DNA of 64,000 bases from JABIAL01 sp964645825 (GCA_964645825.1 CAZXZY010000001.1:40765-104764); one strand, 5' to 3'; shown: positions 15,501-25,715, counted from the first letter of the stretch. Notes: generated by a model not told the origin, from the sequence alone. Program-made: numbers and translations.

Positions 15501-17906
15501 TTATTTTGTTGTCACAATAAAACCGAAGTACTGATCACCAATGAGCTCGTTGGTATATGTAACTACTTTATTATTTACACTCATCTGTGTTTCATTCATC
15601 GCTTTATTCCAAACAACTTTTAAATTTTCTGGTAATAAAATAGATGAGTTAAAAACTGTATTTTTTGTTCCGGATTGTGATTGGACCAATAAGCTATAAT
15701 TATCTAGCTGCATGTCACCTTTAAATATTTTTTGCCACCAATTATTAACCAATGGTTGATCAACGTCAACAGTAAAGGGCAATTTATATTTTAAAGCGAT
15801 AGTTTTTGTTTCGCCTGGTTTCAAAGCTAGCCAATTAGCAAAAACTGTTTTGTCTAGACTTTGATAGATTTCTGTTTGCGAACTAGCGTCTAACATTTTG
15901 TCTTCTTCTACTTGAATATCCTCATCTTCTACTGTAGCCGCTGATACTGAATGAAAATAACCTTCTGGTAATTGATCAAAGCCAACCGCTTCGATAAATT
16001 CACTACCCTGTGGCACATAAAAACGTAAATAACTAACATTACCACCTTCAAAGCCAGCTAAAGGATTATCAGCTGCTCCTCTGTTTGTTCTAGTGATGCG
16101 AACTGTATTTATAATCTCTCCGTTTGATGAAATCTCTGCTTGATGATCGATATTTTGTTGGATATCATTATCAGTTTTACCACCGGCAATATTAGTATTT
16201 ACCACTTGTAAATAATCTTTTTGATTATGCAACATTGCTCCCGACCAACCAAATTGATGTACTTTTTCTTGCGCTGCAGTGTCGTTAAGGTACATCTGAA
16301 TATCTTTAGTGGCTAGTTGATTAACTAAAACTTCTACAATTTCTTTTTGCTTTTCTTGGCTAGACAATAGTCTGTCCAAAACTAAGGGGGTCAAATCAGC
16401 AATAATAGCTTTGGGAGAATTTTCTTCTTTGCTATAATTAAATTCCACCTCTTCTTGAATAACGGCAAATAAATTTTCAGCAGTAATGGTTAAATTATAT
16501 CCTGGTAAATCTATTGGACCAACTACAGCTAATAATTCTTGCAGAACACTAGCATTGATAGCCATCACGCCATCAATAGCAGAGCCACCAAAATTTTGAT
16601 AAAACCAACTAATTTTTTGAGCTGAGGTGGGAAAATCTGGCCACCAATTAGCATCCCAAATATTAAAATATGGATTTATTAAAGACAAAGCTTTTGGCGC
16701 TTTAATTTTGATATTTTGACCAGCTTCCAAGTCATACATGCCACCATCTGGTATCTCTAAATGTTTTATTTTTCCTTGATAAATATCTAACAAAGCAAAG
16801 CTGCCGATAAATCCTCCGGTAGCACGAATTTCGTTATCATTTTGAAATAAAACTAAATATCTTTTTTCTTGGTCATGTCCCAAAACTTCTAATAAAACAT
16901 CAAAAACTTCTTGCAAATTTTCTAAACTAACAGTTAATTGCGGTAAGTTATCTTGTAAAACAACAAAATATTCTTGTAACTCAATTGGCAGTTTAGTAAT
17001 ATTAATATTTTCTAAATCCTTGGAAGCTTTTTGTAAATATGGTAAAGTCTCATCTATTTGTCCGTCGATAAAGACAATGTGCTCTGTTACACTTTCGTTG
17101 TCTTGCAATTTTTGATTTAAAGTGACGGCAGCTTGTGAAATATTATTAGCCACAGCTAATAAATTTGTACTCAAAGAAATTGGTTTACCAACTAAAGGCA
17201 ATTTTGAACCTGTGGCTAGCATCCATGATTCATATTCATTAAGAATTTCTTGAATAGTGTTAAAATTTTGCAGGGCTTGTTCGAAATCTGCATCAGCCTG
17301 ATTATAAGAATTTTCAGATGCTGAAATAACACCGGATTGTAAATTGGCTATGCCACTTTTTCCTAGATCAAAAATGATATTTTTATCGAGCTGAAATTGT
17401 CCAAAAACCATTAAGCCCCTAATTGGTAATAAAGTTATCCCGACCAATAAGGCAAATAGAGTGAGTCGTAAACCTAAACGCTTAATACCAAAACTCAAAT
17501 CCGGTACATCGAATCTTGGGTTTGGTATTTTAATTTTACGAAATTTTATTTTAGCTAGTTTAAATTTTTTATGCCAACCTGAGGCTAAAAATTTTCTTTG
17601 TTGTTTCGGAATGTTCGATTGTCTTAAATCTAAAACATTACCAGATTGAGAAGCTGTATCTGCATCAAGTTGTTTAACCGTAGAACGCTTTTGTTTTTTA
17701 TTTACTGTTTTGTGTTGAGCTTTGTATTGGTCAATCAAAAAAGTAGCCTCTGACAAATCTTGTTTAATCAGGTGATCAAGTTTAGACAAAGCCTCTTTTC
17801 TTTCATGTATAGAAGCATCATTATCAACTAAAAAATCATCTAGCTCTGCAACTAAACTTGTTTTTACTTTTTGAAAATCTGTTTTGATTTTTTTCTTTTT
17901 TGGCAT
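15501..17906 (-). CDS. DUF4012 domain membrane-anchored protein
   Basis: 801 aa. A basic cytoplasmic region of about 145 aa is followed by one TM segment (LGLRLTLFALLVGITLLPIR) and a large external part. The DUF4012 signature is YLVLFQNDNEIRATGGFIGS, followed by PDGGMYDLEAG and NIWDANWWPDFPTSAQK. The family is common in CPR and Gram-positive envelope gene clusters; the GGFIGS region recalls LytR-like proteins, but the enzyme activity is not established. Its position next to glycosyltransferases and murJ supports a role in surface polymer handling. Confidence 0.8.
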   Translation of the reverse strand: MPKKKKIKTDFQKVKTSLVAELDDFLVDNDASIHERKEALSKLDHLIKQDLSEATFLIDQYKAQHKTVNKKQKRSTVKQLDADTASQSGNVLDLRQSNIPKQQRKFLASGWHKKFKLAKIKFRKIKIPNPRFDVPDLSFGIKRLGLRLTLFALLVGITLLPIRGLMVFGQFQLDKNIIFDLGKSGIANLQSGVISASENSYNQADADFEQALQNFNTIQEILNEYESWMLATGSKLPLVGKPISLSTNLLAVANNISQAAVTLNQKLQDNESVTEHIVFIDGQIDETLPYLQKASKDLENINITKLPIELQEYFVVLQDNLPQLTVSLENLQEVFDVLLEVLGHDQEKRYLVLFQNDNEIRATGGFIGSFALLDIYQGKIKHLEIPDGGMYDLEAGQNIKIKAPKALSLINPYFNIWDANWWPDFPTSAQKISWFYQNFGGSAIDGVMAINASVLQELLAVVGPIDLPGYNLTITAENLFAVIQEEVEFNYSKEENSPKAIIADLTPLVLDRLLSSQEKQKEIVEVLVNQLATKDIQMYLNDTAAQEKVHQFGWSGAMLHNQKDYLQVVNTNIAGGKTDNDIQQNIDHQAEISSNGEIINTVRITRTNRGAADNPLAGFEGGNVSYLRFYVPQGSEFIEAVGFDQLPEGYFHSVSAATVEDEDIQVEEDKMLDASSQTEIYQSLDKTVFANWLALKPGETKTIALKYKLPFTVDVDQPLVNNWWQKIFKGDMQLDNYSLLVQSQSGTKNTVFNSSILLPENLKVVWNKAMNETQMSVNNKVVTYTNELIGDQYFGFIVTTK

Positions 17907-17984
17907 AACAAATCTTAGCTATATTATAACAGATTTTTAGCTAATCACAAAGAGATTATTTAACTTGGCAAACAAGTTTTGAGA

Positions 17985-19103
17985 TTATAGAGATGACTCA
18001 AACAACTTAATTAATTTTTTTACTTGCTCAGACCAAATTGGTATAAACAATTTTTTTTGACTCTTTTTGATATTTTTTAATAATTCATCGTCCTCTCTTA
18101 AAGTTTTGAGTAGTTGATAAATCTCAGCTAAATTATATGGATCGACATACATGGCCTGTGCTTTCATAATTTCCGGTAAAGAAGTCTTATAGCTGGTAAT
18201 AACTGGGCAGCCATGAAAAGTAGCTTCTAAAGGTGGGAAGCCAAAACCTTCATAAAAAGATGGCCAAATTAAACCCTCTGCCGAAACATACAAGGCATCT
18301 TTGAGTGGACTCGTTATGAAGCCTAAATATTTTATATATTTTCTTTTTTTGATACTGTGTAATAATTTTTGATAAATCCAGCCCTTGTTACCAATCAAGA
18401 CTAAATTAGTATCTGGGTATTCAGCGTGATATTTATCAAAAGCTTTGATAATACCTTCTATGTTTTTACGTGGTTCTAGTGTACCTAAAAAAAGATAAAA
18501 TTTCTCAGGTAAATCATAAGCTGTTAATAATTCATTTGCTCTTTCCTGATCCATGGCTATGACAGAAGCGCCAGGATAAATAACTTTTATTTTTTCTTCT
18601 GGCACAGTGAAAAATCTCATTATGTCTCTCTTGGTGCTGTGAGAAACAGAAATTATTTTACTTGCTCGATTAACTAGGCGTTTAACATTTACTAAAGTGT
18701 GCCACCATTTTCCTCTCATCGAATAGAAGTGCTTGCTATGTAAAAAAGATAAATCATGAATAGTTAAAATCATCGGTAAGTCGGGACTCAATCTAATGAA
18801 GTTAATATTGGGTAACCAAAATATGTCTAATTTTACTGGAAATAATTTATCTATTTTGGGAGATAAATTTAATAATAATTTTAAATTAAAAAACTTAGAA
18901 GAGCTACGATGATGAACATGATGAACGTTATCGGCTTTTAACTCCTTAGGAAAATAGTCTGAAGCATTCCAGCCAGAGCTGAATAAATAATACTGATTAG
19001 TTTTATCAGTAGAAATCATATGTTCAATAGCGTGAAAAATATAGTTACCAACACCGCTACGTTTGACTGGAGACAAGGCTCTAATATCAATACCTATATT
19101 CAT
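17985..19103 (-). CDS. GT4-family glycosyltransferase
   Basis: 372 aa. N-terminal Rossmann start IGIDIRALSPVKRSGVGNYI, and the donor-binding domain has FLGTLEPRKNIEGIIKAF and the EX7E motif EGFGFPPLEATFHGCPV. It is a retaining GT-B enzyme of the mannosyltransferase-like type using an NDP-sugar; the exact sugar is unknown. It starts 1 nt after the next glycosyltransferase stops, in the envelope glycan cluster. Confidence 0.88.
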   Translation of the reverse strand: MNIGIDIRALSPVKRSGVGNYIFHAIEHMISTDKTNQYYLFSSGWNASDYFPKELKADNVHHVHHRSSSKFFNLKLLLNLSPKIDKLFPVKLDIFWLPNINFIRLSPDLPMILTIHDLSFLHSKHFYSMRGKWWHTLVNVKRLVNRASKIISVSHSTKRDIMRFFTVPEEKIKVIYPGASVIAMDQERANELLTAYDLPEKFYLFLGTLEPRKNIEGIIKAFDKYHAEYPDTNLVLIGNKGWIYQKLLHSIKKRKYIKYLGFITSPLKDALYVSAEGLIWPSFYEGFGFPPLEATFHGCPVITSYKTSLPEIMKAQAMYVDPYNLAEIYQLLKTLREDDELLKNIKKSQKKLFIPIWSEQVKKLIKLFESSL

Positions 19104-19104
19104 T

Positions 19105-20196
19105 TTATAGTTGGTTAAGTAATTCTTTCATCTTAGCAATGAAAATGGTTTCGTCAAATTGTTTAGCGTGTTGACGAATCAATTGCGAGTCAAAATCCAT
19201 ATTTTGAAAATGTAATACAGCATGAGTCAAGGCGGCCCAATTCTGATGTTTAAAAAATACTCCTGTCACACCATCTACTATTGTCTCTAATGCGCCACCC
19301 TTAGCGTAAGCTATAACTGGTCGTCCAGAAGCCATGGCTTCTAAGGCAGTAATTCCAAAGTCCTCTACTTGTGGGTACAAAAATGCTTTGCAATGAGATA
19401 AATAATGATTACGTTCTTGATCAGATAATTCACCTAAAAATTCTACATTGTCGCCAGCCATTTTTTTTAATCTATTTATTTCGCTGCCAGATCCGATAAT
19501 CTTAAGCGGCAATTTCATATTATTAAAAGCTTGAATAGCAATCTCTACTTTTTTATAAGGACGTAAGCGGCTGACTATCAAATAATAATCCCCTACTTGA
19601 TCAGCAATTTTAAAATCATCGACACGAATAGAGGGATGAATAACTTGAGCGTCACGATTATAATGTTTTTTGATCTTATTTGCAATAAAAGCAGAATTAG
19701 CTACAAAAGTGTCTACTTCTTGAGCCTTAATATAATCCCAAGTCTGCATTTTTTTAAAAAAATAAGGCAAAATCATCTTTATTAATTTGCCGGTTGGTAA
19801 ATTGCCCAAATATTCATCTTTATCTCCCCACAAATATCTAGTCGGGGCATGACAATAACAAATATGTTTAGTTTTATTTGATTTTTTTAAACCCTTCACA
19901 AAAGCTGAAGCTGAACTAAGCACTACGTCATATTCTGATAAATCAGTGTTTTCCCAAGTCTTTGGCATGCGCCACAAAAAATAACGAAAGATTTTATTAA
20001 TATTAGGAATATTTTGTAGAGATGAAGTATATATTCTATTTTGATCAAATAAATCAGCTGTTACTTTTTGATCATTAATCAAAGTATAAATAGGCGCTTG
20101 ATTATCTAAAGCCGCAAAAGTAGCCAGCACTCTTTCAGCGCCACCTTTTTGAAACAAATGATCATGAGCTAAGGCTAACTTGGCCATATTAGTCAA
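19105..20196 (-). CDS. GT4-family glycosyltransferase
   Basis: 363 aa. The N-terminus LALAHDHLFQKGGAERVLAT matches the acceptor-domain start of WbaZ/mannosyltransferase-like GT4 enzymes. ICYCHAPTRYLWGD and IVSRLRPYKKVEIAIQAF follow, with the EX7E motif EDFGITALEAMASGRPVIAY. The first residues (MTN) may be extra, with Met4 an alternative start. The start overlaps the sugar transferase gene by 8 nt, so the two act in one pathway, probably adding sugars onto a lipid-linked primer. Confidence 0.88.
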   Translation of the reverse strand: MTNMAKLALAHDHLFQKGGAERVLATFAALDNQAPIYTLINDQKVTADLFDQNRIYTSSLQNIPNINKIFRYFLWRMPKTWENTDLSEYDVVLSSASAFVKGLKKSNKTKHICYCHAPTRYLWGDKDEYLGNLPTGKLIKMILPYFFKKMQTWDYIKAQEVDTFVANSAFIANKIKKHYNRDAQVIHPSIRVDDFKIADQVGDYYLIVSRLRPYKKVEIAIQAFNNMKLPLKIIGSGSEINRLKKMAGDNVEFLGELSDQERNHYLSHCKAFLYPQVEDFGITALEAMASGRPVIAYAKGGALETIVDGVTGVFFKHQNWAALTHAVLHFQNMDFDSQLIRQHAKQFDETIFIAKMKELLNQL

Positions 20197-21577
20197 CTTC
20201 TCTATTGATAATGATAAAAGGAGTTTTGAATAAAATAACTAAATCTAGTAACAAGGACCAGTTTTCAATATAAAAAATATCTAATTTTGCTTCTTCTGTA
20301 AACAATAAATTTGAACGACCAGAAACTTGAGCCATGCCAGTCACACCGGGCTTGATACTTAATAATTTTTTGTATCCACGTTGATATTTAGAAACTTCTT
20401 CTGGCTCATGTGGACGTGGACCAACCAAAGACATGTTCCCTATAAACGCATTAAATAATTGCGGTAATTCATCAAGGCTAGTTTTTCTTAAAAATCTACC
20501 AATTTTCGTAATACGCGGATCATTTTTCATCTTAAATAAAGGTCCGTCTGCTCGCTGATTAAATTTCATCATATCTGCTTTCAAAATATGAGCATCTTTA
20601 ATCATTGAACGAAATTTGTACAACTTGAACATCTTTCCTTTGACGCCAACTCTATCTAAACTGACAAACACCGGACCAGGCGATGTAAATTTTATCAACA
20701 AAGCAATGATAATAAACAATGGAGATAATACTATCAAAGCTAAATTGGCTAAAATAAAATCAAAAATACGCTTTGCAACTTTACCCCAACCTTCTAGCGG
20801 TGTGCTTTGTATTTCTACTAATGGCAAGCCAGCTACACTACCTAAATTCAAATGTAAACTTTGAGCTTGAAATAAATTTGCTACATATTTCAGGCTAACG
20901 TGATTTTCCTGGCAATATGTAAGTAAGTCCAAGGCTTGATCTTTGGAGATTGTAGAATCAGTTTGAATAATATAATCTACTTTTTTATTATTAATTAATG
21001 CTTGTAATTTTTCTGAAGATTCTAAGGTAGCCAAATCATGACAGGTCTCTAGAACTTTAAAACCTAAACGCGGATTATTTTTATATTCATCCACGATAAT
21101 CTGTCGAGCAGCGCTAGGTCCTAAAATAATTACTTTTGACAGTCCATGACCTTTTTGAAAAAAATAATTACGAACAAAGACTATTAAAACTCTACTGATA
21201 AATAAATACAAAATTGCTAAGGCCCAACCTAAAATAATAATGAAACGAGAAGAAAATAATTCTCTTTGTAAAAAGATAGATAAAATTAAAACAACTACCA
21301 AGAATGATACGCCCATAAATATCTTTGGTAGTTCTTTGACTAGTTTTTTATTGTGCATGCTATAAAAACCTAAAATAGCAAAAATAAACATGCCTAAAAT
21401 AGAAACTTGTAATGTTAAATACAAATAATCTAAAATTGGTAATTCAAAAAATACCGGGCGCCAAGAAACCACGGTATCAGAAAAACGTAAATAATAAGCA
21501 GACAATGAAGCTGCCCACAACAAAATAAAATCAACTGGAACCAAAATTAGATTTATTATAATGTCTGCCTTTTTCAT
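20189..21577 (-). CDS. Polyprenyl-phosphate hexose-1-phosphate transferase (WbaP/WcaJ type)
   Basis: 462 aa. Four to five N-terminal TM segments, a CoA-binding-like Rossmann region (KVIILGPSAARQIIVDEY), one more hydrophobic segment (FILANLALIVLSPLFIIIAL), then the catalytic domain with YKFRSM, the KTSLDELPQLFNAFIGNMSL motif and VGPRPHEPEE. It starts surface glycan synthesis by moving a sugar phosphate onto undecaprenyl phosphate. First gene of the glycan operon. Confidence 0.92.
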   Translation of the reverse strand: MKKADIIINLILVPVDFILLWAASLSAYYLRFSDTVVSWRPVFFELPILDYLYLTLQVSILGMFIFAILGFYSMHNKKLVKELPKIFMGVSFLVVVLILSIFLQRELFSSRFIIILGWALAILYLFISRVLIVFVRNYFFQKGHGLSKVIILGPSAARQIIVDEYKNNPRLGFKVLETCHDLATLESSEKLQALINNKKVDYIIQTDSTISKDQALDLLTYCQENHVSLKYVANLFQAQSLHLNLGSVAGLPLVEIQSTPLEGWGKVAKRIFDFILANLALIVLSPLFIIIALLIKFTSPGPVFVSLDRVGVKGKMFKLYKFRSMIKDAHILKADMMKFNQRADGPLFKMKNDPRITKIGRFLRKTSLDELPQLFNAFIGNMSLVGPRPHEPEEVSKYQRGYKKLLSIKPGVTGMAQVSGRSNLLFTEEAKLDIFYIENWSLLLDLVILFKTPFIIINREVD

Positions 21578-21650
21578 AATGCCTTTTTCCTTATAATAAC
21601 ACCTCTATTTACTTTAGTAAACTGGTATTTTGGCAACAAAAAAAGCCCAA

Positions 21651-21992
21651 ATTAACCTCATAAGCCGAATTCTGTCCTCAAAAGAGGGATGATCATCTAT
21701 CTAGGACTACTATTGCTAATAGCCTCAAGCAATCTACCCGCCCCCTAAGGGGCCTATTTGATTTTGCACCAGATAAAGTTTGCCTCTTCTAGCCTGTCAC
21801 CAAGCTAACGGGTTAGCTAATTATCTAACCATTTCACCCTTATTCTGCAAGCAGAAAGGAATATTTTCTGTTGTACTTGTTCTGACCGATAAATCACTTT
21901 ATCAGCCGGTTGGCGTTACCAACTATCTTTTTATTGGTGTTCGGACTTTATCCTCTCCAAACATGCTTTGGAGCGATCATCTCGGTTAATTT
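21651..21992 (-). ncRNA. rnpB: RNase P RNA (rnpB)
   Basis: About 342 nt. The 5' and 3' ends pair as P1 (AAATTAACC, complement of 21984-21992, with GGTTAATTT, complement of 21651-21659). The conserved 5' region reads GAGGATAAAGTCCGAAC and the 3' region ends CAGAATTCGGCTTAT, both hallmarks of bacterial RNase P RNA. A T7 run follows P1 on the minus strand. The strong promoter at 22007-22035 drives it. ORFs on the plus strand here are artefacts. Confidence 0.92.
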
Positions 21993-22006
21993 AAGCTTTC
22001 TGCTAG

Positions 22007-22035
22007 TTTATACCATATTTATTATATATTGTCAA
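22007..22035 (-). promoter_or_regulatory. rnpB promoter
   Basis: -35 TTGACA (22030-22035), 17-bp spacer, -10 TATAAA (22007-22012). It ends 14 nt before the P1 helix of RNase P RNA. Confidence 0.85.
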
Positions 22036-22066
22036 GAAAAAACCCCGTTATTGCAAAATAACAGGG
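22036..22066 (-). terminator. Terminator of the 49-aa gene
   Basis: The stem CCCTGTTATT (22057-22066) pairs with AATAACGGGG (22043-22052) with one G-U pair and a TTGC loop, followed by TTTTTTC. It abuts the rnpB -35 box. Confidence 0.8.
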
Positions 22067-22069
22067 CTC

Positions 22070-22219
22070 TTAATGTTTATCCTTCTTTGTTAATTTTTTA
22101 TCTTTTCTTCTCATCCAAGAAGGCTTTATAAATTGACCATATTGCCCCTCTATTTTGCCAAATAACCCATAGGCTAAACCGATTATCACGATGAGTATGG
22201 TTTTCCATGGCCAGTCCAT
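22070..22219 (-). CDS. 49-aa membrane miniprotein with a strong Shine-Dalgarno
   Basis: ATG at 22219, TAA at 22070-22072. MDWPWKTILIVIIGLAYGLF forms one TM helix, followed by a basic tail (PSWMRRKDKKLTKKDKH) that is probably cytoplasmic. The SD GGAGG (22225-22229) sits 5 nt before the ATG, and a terminator lies 4 nt past the stop. I do not recognise the family, but the SD and terminator support a real gene between mreB2 and rnpB. Confidence 0.75.
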   Translation of the reverse strand: MDWPWKTILIVIIGLAYGLFGKIEGQYGQFIKPSWMRRKDKKLTKKDKH

Positions 22220-22276
22220 GATATCCTCCATTTATTTGAAAAAACGTTATTCTGAAATATAAGTTAGTGTTTCTTA

Positions 22277-23290
22277 TTATTTTGCAGACAAGATACTGCG
22301 CTTATAAGATTCTAAATTTTCTAAAGCAATACCTGTGCCCCGAGCTACGCACAATAATGAATCATCGGCTGTATAGGCCGGCACACCAGTGGCTTGAGCC
22401 AAAAGCTTATCCATATTACGTAACAATGAGGTGCCACCAGACAAAACCATACCTTTATCCATAATATCGGCTGATAACTCCGGTGGAGTTTGATACAAAA
22501 CTGATTTAACAGCTGAAATCAAACCTTGTAGTTCATTTTGCAGAGCCTCTGTCACATCATCAGAGCTGACATTGATTGTGCGAGGTAAGCCAGTAATCAT
22601 GTCACGGCCTTTGACATCCATAAACAATTTTTCATCTTTGTCTAAAAATTGAGCTGAACCAATTTTAATCTTCACTTCTTCAGCGGTTCTCTCACCAATC
22701 GCTAAATTATATTTCTTTTTTATAAACTCACCAATCGCAGCATCATATTTATTTCCACCAATTTTGACAGAAGTATTAGCTACAATGCCACCCAAAGAAA
22801 TAACAGCAATTTCAGATGTACCACCGCCCATATCAACGATCATATGACCAGAAGCTGAACCAATGGGGATATCTGCCCCAATAGCTGCCGCAATCGGCTC
22901 ACGGATGATATAGGCTGCCTTGGCGCCAGCATTCAGTGTAGCATCAATGACTGCTCTTCTTTCGGTAGAGGTAATGCCAGCCGGTACAGCAATCATCACT
23001 TCGGGACGAAATATTTTCATCCCACCAACAGCTTTATTAATAAAATAACGTAACATACTCTCGGTAGTTCTATAATCAGCGATCACGCCATCTTTTAATG
23101 GCCGAGATGCCACAATAGAATCGGGCGTACGCCCAATCATATCTTTAGCCTCATCTCCAACTGCCATAACTTTTTTATCAAAAACAGAAATTGCCACTAC
23201 ACTAGGCTCATTGATAACAATCCCTCGTTTAGGAATATAAACGAGAGTGTATGCGGTGCCTAGATCAATGCCAATTTTCTTTATAAACAT
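22277..23290 (-). CDS. mreB: MreB-family actin-like protein (second copy)
   Basis: 337 aa. Phosphate-1 motif KIGIDLGTAYTLVYI, connect-1, phosphate-2 HMIVDMGGGTSEIAVI and adenosine motif GMVLSGGTSLLRNMD are all intact. It is more diverged than the copy at 26932, which heads the mreCD genes. It starts directly after greA (adjacent bases) in the same operon. It likely forms membrane-bound filaments guiding wall synthesis, as a specialised second isoform (Mbl/MreBH-like role is inference). Confidence 0.92.
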   Translation of the reverse strand: MFIKKIGIDLGTAYTLVYIPKRGIVINEPSVVAISVFDKKVMAVGDEAKDMIGRTPDSIVASRPLKDGVIADYRTTESMLRYFINKAVGGMKIFRPEVMIAVPAGITSTERRAVIDATLNAGAKAAYIIREPIAAAIGADIPIGSASGHMIVDMGGGTSEIAVISLGGIVANTSVKIGGNKYDAAIGEFIKKKYNLAIGERTAEEVKIKIGSAQFLDKDEKLFMDVKGRDMITGLPRTINVSSDDVTEALQNELQGLISAVKSVLYQTPPELSADIMDKGMVLSGGTSLLRNMDKLLAQATGVPAYTADDSLLCVARGTGIALENLESYKRSILSAK

Positions 23291-23746
23291 TTAGGAAATT
23301 TCTAATATTTTATACTTGACTTTGCCCATCGGTAAATCAATTTCTAATTCATCATTTTTAGCTTTTCCAAAAAAAGCTTCACCCAAAGGAGACTCAACGG
23401 ATATTTTACCATTTGCCGGATCAGCTTCTGTGCTACCAACAATAGTAAATTCAAATACACCATCTTCTTTCTCTACCTTAATATGTGAGCCAACTTGAAC
23501 AACATCAATGTCTTGCTTGTCAGCTACTACAGAAGTTTTAATAATATTATCTAATTCTATGATCCTACCCTCAACAAAAGCTTGCTCATCTTTAGCTTCT
23601 TGATATTCAGCATTTTCAGACAAGTCACCATAAGCTTTGGCTGTCTTAATTCTGTCAGCCACCTCTAGACGTTTAACGGTCTTTAAATGCTCTAATTCCT
23701 CTTGTAATTTTTGTAACCCTTCTGGGGTTAATATTTTTCTATCCAT
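23291..23746 (-). CDS. greA: Transcription elongation factor GreA
   Basis: 151 aa. The N-terminal coiled coil has LTPEGLQKLQEELEHLKTVK and the tip motif GDLSENAEYQEAKDEQAF, followed by the C-terminal FKBP-like domain (FTIVGSTEADPANGKISVES). It stimulates RNA polymerase to cleave backtracked transcripts. Its place between pbp2 and mreB2 in a cell-shape operon is unusual but has no obvious functional meaning. Confidence 0.96.
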   Translation of the reverse strand: MDRKILTPEGLQKLQEELEHLKTVKRLEVADRIKTAKAYGDLSENAEYQEAKDEQAFVEGRIIELDNIIKTSVVADKQDIDVVQVGSHIKVEKEDGVFEFTIVGSTEADPANGKISVESPLGEAFFGKAKNDELEIDLPMGKVKYKILEIS

Positions 23747-23816
23747 GTTTAGTGCTTTTTATTTTATTACTGATTATCTATTATTATTCTGACGGATTTT
23801 TCCAATTTTGGCAAAC

Positions 23817-25715
23817 TTAACGCTCAAAATACCACTCCATAAATTGGCGAGCCACTGTAACTGCCAAGCCCCGATCTCCACCTTCTTCCACTAAAATAGT
23901 AACCACTATCTGCGGATCATCATATGGAGCAAAGCCAGCAAACCAAGAATGCGGCGTTTTATTACGATTAAATTGAGCTGTGCCAGTCTTACCAGCTACT
24001 GGAACCGCCACTGATTGTAAGCTAGTAGCTGTACCATCTTCGACTGTTTGTTTCAAGCCTCTACGGATAATATTTAGATTAACACTATCTATCAAATTTT
24101 CCAAGGCCAACTCAGATTGATAAACATCTTCTCCATCTACTGATTTAATAGACTTAATGAAGTGTGGTTGCCAAGCACGGCCTGTAGCAAAATAAGCCAT
24201 TGATACAGCCGCTTGAATAGGTGTACCTAATAAATATCCCTGACCAATAGATAGATTATAAGTGTCTCCCAAATACCATCTCTCATCTAAAGTTTTTTCT
24301 TTCCAATTTTTACTCGGTAAAAATCCATCCGCTTCAGAAGCTAGGTCTATGCCAGTAGATTCTCCTAAACCAAAATTCTTGGCGTACTTCATGATTCTAT
24401 TTATGCCCAAACCTTCTTCAAGCCACTGATTATTACCTCCGCCAATCGTATAGAAAAATGTATTTACACTATCAGCCAAGGCCCATTCTATATCTGTTCG
24501 TCCATGACCACTAGGTCGCCAATCTGGGAAAAAACTATTTCCAATCTGTACACCACCAGTACTGTTCACTGTAAATGAAGAATTAATAAGCTCCTCTTCC
24601 AAGGCAGCAGCAGCGACTATTGGCTTAAAAACAGAACCAAAGGGATAAGCACCATCAACGGCACGATTTAAAAGTGGCGTCGCTGGATCAGTGGTAATTT
24701 TATTATAGTCTTCAATATTTAAAGTTGCAGTAAAAATATTATTGTCATAAGTGGGCAAGCTCATCATAGCCAATACTCCGCCATCATGAGCATCTAAAAC
24801 TACAGCGGCCATTTTTGGCTTATCATATTGCTGAGCATTATTAGACATAATTTCATATAATTTCTGCTGAGCTTTAGCATCCAATGTCAAAACAAGATCT
24901 TGCCCATCTTGTGGCTCTTGCCAAGCGACAATATTTTTTTCCTTATTCAAAGCGTCCACCTCAATCTGCCGCAAACCATCTTGACCACGTAAAATATCTT
25001 CGTAAATAAATTCTAAACCAGTTTTACCAATACGATCATTGTAACGATAATTTCCTTTATCAAAATCATCTTCATCTATTGACCCTAGGTAGCCCATTAC
25101 ATGAGCTAATCCTAGATAATCAAAATAAGAACGACGAGGCTCATAAGTAACAGATAATTCCGGATGATCTTCTGACCAGAGCATTAACTGAATTGCCTGC
25201 TCATAAGGAATATTTTCATAAATCAAAACTTTATTTTGGTTTTTATTTTTAGCTAGCCTATCATCTATCTCTGGCTGATCTATATCTAATAAAGCTGTTA
25301 ATCTATCGAAAATTTCTTGTTTTTCTAGATCTTCCTCTGGTAAATCACCAGGTGCTAAATAAAGAAAAAAGTGGGAAACATTTTTAACTAATAAATTACC
25401 AAAACGATCATAGATTAAACCACGATTTGAAAGAATCACCTCTTCTCGCAAACGATTACCTTCAGCTATACCACGAAATGATTCTCCTTGAGCTACTTGT
25501 AGATAAAATCCTCTACCCCACAAGATCATTAAAAAAACTACCAAAATAAAAAATAAGCGGGTAATTTTGTCATCAGCAAAAAATTTACCCAAAGTTTGTG
25601 CATTTTTGGCCCAAGCAAAATCTATATGGTCACCTGAATGTCTGCTTTTAGAAAAATTTTTCAGTTTACCGTCTTTGATCGAGCCTTCTTGAATTTTAAA
25701 TGGATCGTCTCTCAT
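23817..25715 (-). CDS. mrdA: Penicillin-binding protein 2 (elongasome transpeptidase)
   Basis: 632 aa. A cytoplasmic N-terminus of about 50 aa is followed by a TM segment (LFFILVVFLMILWGRGFYL), a dimerisation domain (EVILSNRGLIYDRFGN) and the transpeptidase domain with SXXK (GSVFKPI), SXN (SVN in ADSVNTFF) and KTG (AGKTGTAQF). It crosslinks peptidoglycan during elongation. The start overlaps mreD by 20 nt. A RodA partner is not in the window. Confidence 0.93.
   Translation of the reverse strand: MRDDPFKIQEGSIKDGKLKNFSKSRHSGDHIDFAWAKNAQTLGKFFADDKITRLFFILVVFLMILWGRGFYLQVAQGESFRGIAEGNRLREEVILSNRGLIYDRFGNLLVKNVSHFFLYLAPGDLPEEDLEKQEIFDRLTALLDIDQPEIDDRLAKNKNQNKVLIYENIPYEQAIQLMLWSEDHPELSVTYEPRRSYFDYLGLAHVMGYLGSIDEDDFDKGNYRYNDRIGKTGLEFIYEDILRGQDGLRQIEVDALNKEKNIVAWQEPQDGQDLVLTLDAKAQQKLYEIMSNNAQQYDKPKMAAVVLDAHDGGVLAMMSLPTYDNNIFTATLNIEDYNKITTDPATPLLNRAVDGAYPFGSVFKPIVAAAALEEELINSSFTVNSTGGVQIGNSFFPDWRPSGHGRTDIEWALADSVNTFFYTIGGGNNQWLEEGLGINRIMKYAKNFGLGESTGIDLASEADGFLPSKNWKEKTLDERWYLGDTYNLSIGQGYLLGTPIQAAVSMAYFATGRAWQPHFIKSIKSVDGEDVYQSELALENLIDSVNLNIIRRGLKQTVEDGTATSLQSVAVPVAGKTGTAQFNRNKTPHSWFAGFAPYDDPQIVVTILVEEGGDRGLAVTVARQFMEWYFER

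Noticed and set aside
21780..22131. Plus-strand ORFs of 69 and 73 aa
   Set aside because: They lie over RNase P RNA and its promoter on the other strand; no SD or family.
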